DNA from: JAXGQE01 sp040766585
GTDB taxonomy: Bacteria; Bacillota; SLNR01
Reading direction: 5' to 3'
DNA: 64,000 nucleotides
Assembly (NCBI GenBank): GCA_040766585.1
Contig: JAXGQE010000001.1
Span: 186,001 to 250,000, forward strand
In this document: positions 1 to 7,919 of the stretch, one piece after another
How the letters are laid out: each line of letters opens with the position of its first letter
Numbering within the stretch: the first letter of the stretch is position 1
The notes under the pieces: model-generated
What the model saw: the letters and a program-made list of their open reading frames with translations, nothing else
Told to the model about the DNA's origin: nothing
Database searches by the model: none
Program-made: the position numbers and the translations under genes

Positions 1-1
1 A

Positions 2-176
2 TAAGTCAGTCTCTTCACCTATGTATGTCACCCAAAAGAGTATTGCAGCTGCAACTACAAAAAAAACAGAAGCTAAATATAGTAGTACTCCGTAATAGAA
101 TGACACTCTAGCATCTGAATTGTTGCCCAAAACTAAACCCCCATTCAATGATTCTTTATTAATCACAGCTTCATAT
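2..176 (-). CDS. Partial small membrane-protein ORF running off the left edge
   Basis: An open frame on the minus strand enters the window edge and has no stop inside the window. Its translation is polar at first (INKESLNGG, then NNSDARVSFYYG) and is followed by one strongly hydrophobic segment (VLLYLASVFFVVAAAILFW). The only nearby in-frame initiators are GTG/TTG codons, and an in-frame TAG lies about 35 bases further upstream, so the N-terminus is uncertain. It lies in the same AT-rich stretch as the 68-residue membrane protein and downstream of the RHS gene, so it could be a second immunity or orphan gene of the RHS locus, or a frameshifted continuation of that neighbour. I do not recognise the family. 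Confidence 0.35.
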
Positions 177-213
177 TTTACATAGGCTTTCTATGTTTCG
201 TCAACCGAAAAAG

Positions 214-420
214 CTAATACATATATTTTCTTTCAAGATATCGTATGGTTGTATGACCGACATAATTATATATAATGAAGAATATAACAAATGACCAAAA
301 GTATCTATCATCATACTTTGAAGAGTTTAAGATTTGGAGAAAAGCACATCCGATAAGGGTAGCTATTCCCATTAAAATTCTTGCTGCTCGTATTCCTATT
401 TCAATTATTTTATTGTTCAT
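214..420 (-). CDS. Small membrane protein downstream of the RHS gene (candidate immunity protein)
   Basis: The predicted protein has 68 residues. The ATG at 420 was chosen because GGAGG lies 8-9 bases upstream; longer in-frame starts lack such a site. It has two hydrophobic stretches (about residues 10-27, and 38-53 around FWSFVIFFIIYNYVG) and a basic C-terminus (RYLERKYMY). It has no recognisable domain. The gene follows the RHS-repeat gene on the same strand after a 350-base AT-rich gap and shares its low GC with the toxin-tip region. Polymorphic toxins commonly have a small immunity gene directly downstream, so that role is inferred from position only. It could instead be an unrelated hypothetical membrane protein. 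Confidence 0.5.
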   Translation of the reverse strand: MNNKIIEIGIRAARILMGIATLIGCAFLQILNSSKYDDRYFWSFVIFFIIYNYVGHTTIRYLERKYMY

Positions 421-770
421 TCGGATTTCTTCCTCCACTACTATCTTCATCCCAGTTACGTTTAGTGGTCCCAAATTATTTTCCTATTTCAAACCATTAA
501 TCCACCTCGGCTAAATCAAAACATATTAGATCTACTCTTCTATCCCGATGCCCCAATTCAATTTATCCTTCTGTCGATATAAATCGTATGCTAATTTTTA
601 TTAACTAAACACAAAACAAAATGCAATCAATTCTCCTAAGGACATACTTTATGACTTAAACATCATCAACGTTTTCAAAATAGGCTAAAAAAGTCTGGTA
701 TCTTCAACAATAGTAGCTAGCTATTTGCAAAACAAATAAAGTGCTGTGAATAAGCTCTATGTAAAGTGGG
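421..770. other. AT-rich gap between RHS gene and downstream small ORF
   Basis: About 350 bases with no convincing reading frame on either strand. I see no strong rho-independent hairpin. The composition is like that of the toxin tip and very unlike the GC-richer body of the RHS gene. Confidence 0.5.
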
Positions 771-3700
771 TTACTGCATCATAAATAGAGCCGTACCTCC
801 GCCGCCATGACTACTGGAAAATTGATTCCCTGTGTTATGAAACCAACCAGAACCGAGATCGTAGCCTCTATCCATAATATGTTCAGTTCCTATTCCTAGA
901 AGTTCAGTACCTGCGGTTTTAGAAAAGCCAGCTATTGTTAAGATCGATTTATTTGAATGACCAAGTTTTGAACCAAGTGTACCCGTGCATAAATACACGA
1001 AAGTTGCAACAGTAAAGTCCTTACACCATTTTACCCCATCGAAAATCCAGTTTTCGCCATCAAATTGATTCAGTGATGCATAAATCGCACCCGCTGTAAT
1101 CGCCGCAGCTTTCACTAATGATGTGGCAGCAAAAATTGCACCGTATGCTGCTCCTCCTACTGCTGATTGCAGAACTCCATCTGCAATTGGTTTCCTAAGC
1201 ATAGCATTAGAGATTATCCTAGACACAAACCCGATCGTAAACCCAATTGCTGCCCCACTAATAACAACAGGTACTGCATCCCCATTTGCATCTTTCCTCA
1301 CCACTGGGTTGTTGTCGCAGTAGGCAAAAAGGTTTTTTTCTGTCAGACTCATAGGGGCGAAACATGACATCGATGCCTGATCCGCATTGATGAACCGCCC
1401 AACCTCCGGATTGTAGTAGCGGCTGTTCAGGTAGTATAGCCCTGTCTCTGTATCGTAACGGTAACTCCGGTAGCGGTAGGGATTGAGTGCCCCAACGGTT
1501 GAAGCCTGCGACCCAGTGATGCTGACTTCCTTACCCCAGGTATCGTAGGTGTATTCCACCACCACAGCACCGGTGCTATCCAGGATGCGAATGATGTCGC
1601 CCTGGGCGTTTTTCACATAATAGTAATTCACTCCGTTGTACTTGAGCCCGAACAGGTCCCCCGCTCCGTTATAGTAATAGTAGAGGGTGTTGGTTCCGTC
1701 GCTTTCCCAGGTCACCCGGTTTCCTACCAGGTGGTAGTTGGTGACAGTGCTTCCCACGGTCTTCTTCGTCCGGATCCCCCGGTCGTTGTATTCATAGGAT
1801 GCACTGAGTCCGGTCTTTGCCGCACTTTCCAGCTGCCGCCCCCGATCCCATGTGAAGGTCAGGCCATTAATGTAGCTTAGAGGATTCCCTACACTGTCGT
1901 AAGTGATGGTCGCCCCGTCATAGCCGGTCAGCTTATCCTCCCACACCGCATCGTAACTGTACCCGATGGTATCGATCAGAGTCCCCGGATCACCGATTGT
2001 GTAATCATACTCTTTTTTGTCCAGGAGGTTTCCGCCCTGATCATAGCGGTAGAGTATCGTCTTGCTGATGATGGGGTTGTTTTCCCGGACCAGCCGGTCC
2101 AGCTCATCGTATTCGTACTCAATAACTGCCGTTCCGATCTGTATCCGGGTGATATTTCCGTTCCCGTCATAGCGGTATTCTGTGGTCAAGGTCCCTGTCC
2201 CTGTACCGCTGATCACTTTGCTCACCATGCCTGTGGTGCTGTTTACTGGATCAGGGAGTGATTCGCTTTTTGTCTTTCCGGTCAGATATTCATAAGTGAT
2301 GGGATAGAGCTCATTGGCCCCGCTCATCAGCTTCACCGATGCCAGCTGTCCGGTAGTGGCATTGTACGCCACACTCTGGCTTCGGCTTCCATCCCCCGTC
2401 TGGATCAGTCGGTTGTCATCGTCATAGCTGTGGACGCTGGTATACTCCGTTCCATTCAAAGTCTCGGTGAACGAAGTCAGGTTGGAGTTCTTATCAAGAT
2501 CCATCTCACTCACCCATCCATCGGAAGAACGGATCTTTCTCAATCGGTTGATCAGGTCATAGTCATAGCGGGTGGTAAGGCCGGGCTCTTTTTTGTACCC
2601 CAGATTCCCCCGGTCATTGTAGCCGTAGAAAACATATTCATCGGTCTGGGTGCTGTCTCCGCTTTCGATGCTCTCTACCCGGCCCTCCCGGTCGTAGCCG
2701 TAGACGATCCGGTCTCCGTTTCCATAGTCGGAACGCAATAGCCGTCCAGTCTGATGGTCAGTGCTGCCGATGGTAACCTCTTCGTACACATGGCTGATCA
2801 GGGTATTGGTCACATACTGCTGGGTCCCCTCGTTGTAGCCCCGGATCCCCACACTGGACGGATACCCGAACTCATTGTAGGTGAACCGGTAGCTGAAATC
2901 ATTGTGCTCCAGATCATAAAGCCTATCATCATCGTAGACATATCCGGTCCGGATAGTGCCGTCATCGGTGACCTTGGCCACTTCTGTGAGATTCAGCATG
3001 GTATCGTACTCATACCCGGTCCCCCGGTATCCGAAAGCAGATCCCCGGTACACATTCGCCGTCGCACCTTGCGCTACCTGCACACTGTCGTACCAGACTG
3101 TGCCGGATTCTTTGCTCAAAAAGAGGGCAAACTGCACCGTGTTTTCCATGGCATCCGCCGGCAGCGTAAAGGACTTGGACAGCCGCTGCCAGTCATTGGT
3201 GCCCCGGATCCGGCTGGATGTCACATAGGAATATGTCCCGTCGCTTTTTCGGTAGCGGATCTGAAGCACCGCCCCCTGGCTGTACACATTGGATACATTG
3301 TCTGTCTTCACATAGGTGGAGAAGATATAGGTCTCGCCCTTGGTCAGTGCAATATCCTGGGCAAGATACCGGTAGGTGCTGTCGGCACTGCTGCGCTGGA
3401 TCCGGTAGGACCGCAACCCGGTGTACTCTGCATCCTCCGCATACTGGCTGGTGCCGGTGCCGGATGCATACCAGTGATGACCGTTTTCCATGTCGTGATT
3501 GTGAAGATAGTTTTCCGGGATGCTTTCTTTAAGCTCCAGCCCGTCAAACCAGGCCGTCCCGCTGGCACTGACCAGTTCAATGGTCACAGAAGCACTGGGC
3601 CTCATGGCATCGGCCGGCACCGTAAAGTCCGCCGATACTTTCGTCCAGTCCTTCGTCCCTGTCACAAAGCTGCAGTAGGTATAGAGATTCCCGCCGCTGC

Positions 3701-5115
3701 TGCTTACAGTGCGGATCTGAATGCGGGCACCGACTCCGGTGCCGCTTGTTACACTGTCAGTCTTGATATATCCACTCAGGGTATAAGTTTTCCCCCGCTC
3801 CAGATAGGCCACATTGTAGCGGCTGTACGAGCCGGAGGTTGTGGTTTTGTTGATCTTGTACGACTGGCTCCCGTTGTACGCCTGGCTGGTGTCATAGCTT
3901 CCGGTCCCTGTCGTGGAGGACACCGTCCAGTGCAGTGTATCTTCAAAGTCCGCATTGTCCATGGCGTTGTAGCGACTGCGGTCGTTGGCATCCCACGCTG
4001 ACTCCAGGGTTCCCGACGGCACATCCCAGAACTTGCTGATGGCGTTCCCGGCCGGATCGATGAAACGGCTCATGTAGTTGCCGTTGGCGATATAGTCGGC
4101 GTCATACTGCATGTGCAGCCCGGTGGGATTCCCCAGCACCCCGCTATCCAGGATCCCGCCGCTTAAATAATTGAAACTGTACACCACATTCTCTGCAGAA
4201 GTGGCAGAGGTCAGGTTGTGACTGCTATCGTAGTCATAGGTAAATTCATTTCCCCGGCCGTCCGTAAACTGGGTCAGGTCATTGGCCGTGCTGTAGACGC
4301 TGGCGGTATCCACATCATCGGGCCGGTTGACGGCCGTCAGATTCCCGTCATCATCGTATTCGAATATCTGACCCTTGAAGTCTTCCTTGTATACCTGCAG
4401 TCCGTCGAAATAGGCGGTGTTGGCATTGTCATAGAAGCTGCCGTAGACTCGCACCATGTTATATGCCTTGTCTGCCACAGCCGCATCCGACACATACTGC
4501 CACTGCGATGTGGTGGTATTGAAGCTTTTCCCCACCGTTTTCTGAGTAGCATCGGTATAGTAGAAGCGGAACATGATAGAAAACTCGCGGCCTGTATGGT
4601 CATCTTTTGTAGGGCATTCGCCTTCCCCCAGCCCCCGTACACAAAAATGTCGTCTTTATCTCCGTCCACAAAAATATCCTGATATACCGTGCGAATCTCG
4701 TCCTTGCCGCCATTGATCAAATACGCGTTTTCATCCAGCACGCCCTCGGGGGGCAGGTTGGCTCCGCTCAAGGTGACCCGCATGTCGCTTGCGGTGCAGT
4801 CTTCACTTTTCTTCCAGCTGATCTCGGTCGAAGAGGTCCCGAAGGTGAAGTCCGGATCATCCACCAAATTATACCGGCTGGCCCGGCTGCCCTCTTCCAC
4901 CTGCATGGCATCAAAATATGCGGTACCGGTTTCTTCCCGGATCACCCCGCGAAACTCCACATCGCCGGAGGCAGAGTCTGCCGGGAATGTGAAGGTCACT
5001 TCATACCGCTCCCAGTCATTGGTGCCTGAGATGTAATCCGAGTAGACAAACACGAAATTGTTGGCACTGTCTTTGTAGCCGATGCTCTTGGTCTTGATGA
5101 TACCCGAATATATTT
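771..5115 (-). pseudogene. RHS/YD-repeat polymorphic toxin gene, 5'-truncated and frameshifted
   Basis: The long 3' frame (771-4574, 1267 codons) contains many YD repeats (for example YGYDREGRVESI and YEYDELDRLVREN) and the RHS core near nt 1380-1480 (RYDTETGLYYLNSRYYNP, then GRFINADQ). A variable C-terminal tip of about 200 residues follows the core. Upstream of the repeats are two carbohydrate-binding-like beta-sandwich modules, each with the pattern GTxDW...FTxPADA...GTxWxD. A third module is encoded in another frame (about 4600-5115). The two frames join by a one-base shift at about 4600-4612, inside a conserved run GGWGKANAL / DHTGREFSIMFRFYY. Homology stops at about 5110 in AT-rich DNA with no start or signal peptide, so the 5' part is missing. 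The tip (HIMDRGYDLGSGWFH near its end) has hydrophobic Gly/Ala-rich segments and matches no toxin I know. The GC drop after the core is typical of exchangeable tips. Confidence 0.85.
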
Positions 5116-5331
5116 GAGAATTCCTATTCTTGTAATGAATGGGTATTTCCTTCCTGATTTTCTATTTTCATGATAATGGATCCATTTCATCCTCTATGCA
5201 TGCGAATGCTTCATTCCGACTCCGAACTAGTGATAAGGTTCCAAACAGTTACCTGTTTTTCAAATGGCAACTCTTTAACAACGAATCAACAAAAAAGCCC
5301 TGCGGTCATTTCCGCAAAGCCTTGATATTAC
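5116..5331. other. Non-coding junction upstream of truncated RHS gene
   Basis: No supported gene. A short hairpin-forming stretch (TGCGG/CCGCA arms, about 5301-5315) comes just before the tRNA-like end at 5332. The order hairpin, TTGATATTACTGGAGCTGA, tRNA 3' end resembles the region downstream of tyrosine integrases at an attachment site, so this is probably a scar of a lost element. Confidence 0.4.
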
Positions 5332-5360
5332 TGGAGCTGATGATGGGACTCGAATCCGCA
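5332..5360 (-). repeat. tRNA 3'-end remnant (att-like), resembling tRNA-Thr
   Basis: Read on the minus strand, the sequence gives a T-arm (GGATTCGAGTCC) followed by CATCATCAGCTCCA. This matches the last part of a typical bacterial tRNA-Thr including CCA. The rest of the tRNA is not present upstream. Short tRNA 3' ends are left behind by tRNA-targeting integrases, so this is probably an attachment-site duplicate. No matching full tRNA is present in the window. Confidence 0.45.
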
Positions 5361-5427
5361 ATCGGTGTTTGTTGGTCGGGTAGTATAGATTATGAAGCCA
5401 ATCTTCGAGAATTCCTCGTTAACTAGA

Positions 5428-6393
5428 TTACCTGTCCAAACCATGCAATACCTCGTATAGCTTGTTCATTTGCTTGATTACTTCCCTATATGGAATGATG
5501 TCGGCGTTGTTAAAAACATAAACTTTTTGCATTTCGGCAAAAGTGGTCTGCAATTCGGTGTCGGTTTCAAGTGCCTTGAAAAGCAGGAAGTCGGCAAAAT
5601 TCTTCTGAGCCAAGTCGCTGCCGATTCTATTTTGTTCCTCCCGCCGTTTATATTCAAGCATTTTCAAGAGTTCATCCTGCTGAGCGACAAGAGCGAGGAT
5701 TCTTTTGTTGTTCATTAGCAAAGTCTGATCATATAAATGCTTTGACACATCAAACAGCATCTGCCGCTGATAATAAAATTCCGCCGCTAAGATTTTATCC
5801 GCAAAGATGCGCTCCATTTTGATGGTCTTCACTTCAAAAGGAAATACATCATAATTGTCGTAGAGAATGTTCTGCTGATCAGATGTCGCCTCCATGTAAA
5901 GCAAGGGTGTAACCATTAAGGATTCAACAGGTTCGCTTACTGTGAAAGATGTCGCTTCTACTTTCACATATCCAAATCGCTGCAGGGCATCATCGGCATC
6001 GATTTTCGTAACCGGCTGATATTCATAAACGCTGGTGATACTTCCTTTGGAATTAATTTCCCTTGCTTTATCGCTGGTTCTAGGCAATGAGGTGTAGCCA
6101 TTAGCCGCAGTTTCCAGTCTCTTTTTGCCTTGGGTTTTTGAACAGTCTTGGACTTCGACTGTCAGATCTATGTCCTCAGAGAATCTTTTCAAACTTCCGA
6201 TTGCTTTGTATAATGCAGTACCGCCTTTAAAGTAAGCAGGTAGTTCTGCCTGCCATGAAGCAAGCTCGGAAAGAAGCAGGGTAAGATAGTAGTCCTTCTC
6301 AATGATATCCTCTCTAATGCCTGTCTTTTCGGCTATTACTGAAAGCAATGCCTGAAAAGCGTCTTTGTCTTTATGAAGCATCATATCCATCAC
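5428..6393 (-). CDS. AbiEii/AbiGii-family nucleotidyltransferase toxin
   Basis: The protein has 321 residues and belongs to the AbiEii/AbiGii (DUF1814-type) family of toxins in type IV-style abortive-infection or toxin-antitoxin pairs. Family members carry a minimal nucleotidyltransferase fold. Visible motifs are KGGTALYK (residues 56-63) and FSEDIDLTV (71-79), the GG...SxDxD signature, and a later FADKILAAEFYYQ region, where the conserved Lys sits. Its start overlaps the stop of the upstream AbiEi-like gene by 4 bases (ATGA type), so the two are translationally coupled, antitoxin first. The reading frame is intact, unlike the surrounding integrase and RHS fragments. In the family, toxin activity is thought to be nucleotide transfer to RNA; the target here is unknown. 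Confidence 0.85.
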   Translation of the reverse strand: MMDMMLHKDKDAFQALLSVIAEKTGIREDIIEKDYYLTLLLSELASWQAELPAYFKGGTALYKAIGSLKRFSEDIDLTVEVQDCSKTQGKKRLETAANGYTSLPRTSDKAREINSKGSITSVYEYQPVTKIDADDALQRFGYVKVEATSFTVSEPVESLMVTPLLYMEATSDQQNILYDNYDVFPFEVKTIKMERIFADKILAAEFYYQRQMLFDVSKHLYDQTLLMNNKRILALVAQQDELLKMLEYKRREEQNRIGSDLAQKNFADFLLFKALETDTELQTTFAEMQKVYVFNNADIIPYREVIKQMNKLYEVLHGLDR

Positions 6394-7034
6394 CTCTCCA
6401 CCAACACATCAACCAGCTTCAACAGAGTCTTCTGCGGGTAATATTGTCTGGCATAGGCTAGGATTTTCACTGTATCCAACTCATAATTCTTTGCAAAAGC
6501 GTTTAGCAATGCTTTGGGATTCTCAGCATCGACATGAGCATTTGGCCAGCCCCTAATGATGTCAAGGAATTGAAAATACCGGAAATTACTGGCGTTTACT
6601 GTGACAACTGGCTTCTTCACAATAATGAATCTGTCATCTACTTTTTTACGATAGGCATTGGTCGCAATCTCACGCTTTGTGGGGACAAGCGTTGTCAGGC
6701 CTATTTTATTCATCAGGGAATACCCTGTTTCATAGCCAATTATTTCATCGCCCCGGCGGGTTAGCAATTGCGTCTCAATATGTTCTTCACTCGGGCGAGC
6801 CGTGCCGAAAATCGTTTGTCTGGAACGATAATATACACCTTTTTGGAAACGTTCTATTAAACCCTTATCCGCCAAGCGCTTCAAAGCGACGTTGGTTATC
6901 GGCTTGGCCTTTTGTACGGGAATATTATATTCCTCAGCCATTTCTTTTGCTATAACCTCTGTCTGAAAAGCCTGTCCATAGGGGATGTTGTCGATTTTAT
7001 TCCTGATAAATTTGCCGTAAGTGAAACGTGCCAT
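6390..7034 (-). CDS. AbiEi-like / DUF6088-type antitoxin-transcription regulator
   Basis: The protein has 214 residues. The N-terminal part (about 1-75) reads as a winged-helix domain (YGKFIRNKIDNIPYGQAF, later TNVALKRLADKGLIERFQKG), followed by the AbiEi core (VYYRSRQTIFGTARPSEEHI, GYETGYSLMNKIGLTT). AbiEi proteins repress their own operon and neutralise AbiEii. The ATG at 7034 is preceded by AAAGGAG. The gene is first in a two-gene operon behind a strong sigma-A-like promoter (7100-7128). The assignment rests on domain pattern and on coupling to the AbiEii gene. Confidence 0.8.
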   Translation of the reverse strand: MARFTYGKFIRNKIDNIPYGQAFQTEVIAKEMAEEYNIPVQKAKPITNVALKRLADKGLIERFQKGVYYRSRQTIFGTARPSEEHIETQLLTRRGDEIIGYETGYSLMNKIGLTTLVPTKREIATNAYRKKVDDRFIIVKKPVVTVNASNFRYFQFLDIIRGWPNAHVDAENPKALLNAFAKNYELDTVKILAYARQYYPQKTLLKLVDVLVER

Positions 7035-7099
7035 AGGTATGGCTCCTTTCTCTTATATTGTAATTATTATGTATATTTTGTTTCAATATTGTTTACTTT

Positions 7100-7128
7100 A
7101 TAATATCATAATCCACGCAACAAGTCAA
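7100..7128 (-). promoter_or_regulatory. Promoter of the AbiE toxin-antitoxin operon
   Basis: On the minus strand, TTGACT (7123-7128), a 17-base spacer, and TATTAT (7100-7105), about 65 bases upstream of the antitoxin ATG. The AT-rich leader between promoter and start has repeated AATAT/ATATT words that could be an autoregulatory operator, but no clean palindrome is visible. Confidence 0.7.
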
Positions 7129-7153
7129 TTATGCTCATTAGTCTGTTCAAAAA

Positions 7154-7503
7154 ATGAAAATCGAACAAGCTGAGAATCGTCAAAAGATAGGAGATGCATG
7201 GCAAGACCATGGATATGTCTTCTGTTTGGAGATGGATCCCCATTCGATCCATCAAATTTCTCAAGACGATTTCACCGGTTAGCTATAAGAGCTGGGCATC
7301 CGGATCTGCGCTTTCATGACCTGAGGCATACCCATGCTTCACTGCTGCTTATGTCCGGTGAAGAAATCACTGTCGTGCAGGAGAGATTAGGCCATGAAAA
7401 ACCCACCACGACAGCTGCAATTTACGCCCATGCTATTCCAGGTAGGCAGAGAGAAGTTGCGGACCGTTTTGATGCAATTTTAGGTACTAAAAAGAGCCTC
7501 TGA
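7154..7503 (+). pseudogene. Tyrosine recombinase (integrase) C-terminal remnant
   Basis: Only the catalytic C-terminus is left. The segment MKIEQAENRQKIGDAWQDHG to about nt 7226 is in one frame, and FGDGSPFDPSNFSRRF onward is in another, so there is a frameshift. The remaining part carries the integrase box DLRHTHASLLLMSG (first Arg of R-H-R), then VQERLGHEKPTTTAAIYAH with the HxxR-region Gly-His and the Tyr nucleophile. The N-terminal DNA-binding domain is absent. It ends just before the tRNA operon, where such enzymes integrate. It faces right, opposite to the tRNA genes. It is presumably the relic of the element that brought the AbiE pair. Confidence 0.85.
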
Positions 7504-7551
7504 AGAATTTGGGCGACGATTGGGCGACGATTTTACCAATTTGAAAATTCA

Positions 7552-7585
7552 TTGAAAAACAAAAACGGCGCAAATTCGCGCCGTT
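7552..7585 (-). terminator. Rho-independent terminator of the tRNA operon
   Basis: The arms AACGGCGC (7564-7571) and GCGCCGTT (7578-7585) enclose a 6-base loop. On the minus strand the hairpin is followed by TTTTTGTTTTT. It lies immediately after the tRNA-Lys CCA end. Confidence 0.85.
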
Positions 7586-7597
7586 ACTAGTTTTCTT

Positions 7598-7673
7598 TGG
7601 TGGGCCATCAGGGACTCGAACCCGGGACACCCTGATTAAGAGTCAGGTGCTCTACCAACTGAGCTAATGGCCC
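7598..7673 (-). tRNA. tRNA-Lys (anticodon CTT)
   Basis: A 76-nt cloverleaf with encoded CCA. The acceptor GGGCCAT pairs with ATGGCCC, and the anticodon stem-loop is CCTGA-CTCTTAA-TCAGG. The T-arm CCGGG/CCCTG has one mismatch. It is last in the tRNA operon fMet-Met-Lys. Confidence 0.93.
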
Positions 7674-7680
7674 CAAAAAA

Positions 7681-7757
7681 TGGTAGCGGCGACTGGATTT
7701 GAACCAGTGACACTTCGGGTATGAACCGAATGCTCTAGCCACCTGAGCTACGCCGCC
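7681..7757 (-). tRNA. tRNA-Met, elongator (anticodon CAT)
   Basis: A 77-nt cloverleaf with encoded CCA. The anticodon stem-loop is TTCGG-TTCATAC-CCGAA. The acceptor begins GGCGGCG and is fully paired at position 1, unlike the initiator next to it. A tRNA-Ile2 with lysidine-modified CAT cannot be fully excluded, but the body looks like elongator Met. Confidence 0.85.
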
Positions 7758-7767
7758 TTGAAGACTT

Positions 7768-7844
<77 letters not shown>

Positions 7845-7870
7845 TCGCTTCTTTCATACAAGCAAAACCT

Positions 7871-7899
7871 ATTATATTACAATATCTCTTGCGGGTCAA
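7871..7899 (-). promoter_or_regulatory. Promoter of the fMet-Met-Lys tRNA operon
   Basis: On the minus strand, TTGACC (7894-7899), a 17-base spacer, and consensus TATAAT (7871-7876), ending about 26 bases before the fMet tRNA. The IS target duplication begins on the first base of the -35 box, so the insertion sequence abuts the promoter without destroying it. Confidence 0.85.
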
Positions 7900-7919
7900 G
7901 GGGAAAATACCATGGGTGT
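7899..7919. repeat. Left target-site duplication of the IS1202-like tandem
   Basis: A 21-bp sequence beginning AGGGGAAAATACC and ending ATGGGTGT. It recurs at 9496-9517 (with one extra T) and exactly at 12491-12511. Long duplications of this size are characteristic of the IS1202 group. Confidence 0.85.

Noticed and set aside
2754..4001. Long plus-strand open frame opposite the RHS gene
   Set aside because: It is antisense to repeat-rich RHS coding sequence, has no ribosome site, and its translation is low-complexity; the minus-strand frame carries the YD repeats.
7505..7530. Tandem GGGCGACGATT repeat as a CRISPR or regulatory repeat
   Set aside because: Only two units next to the integrase stop; it is the typical duplicated tail of this integrase type and there is no array anywhere in the window.
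7681..7757. tRNA-Ile2 (CAT) instead of tRNA-Met
   Set aside because: Body and acceptor look like elongator tRNA-Met, and it stands next to initiator tRNA-fMet; not fully excluded without a TilS-determinant check.
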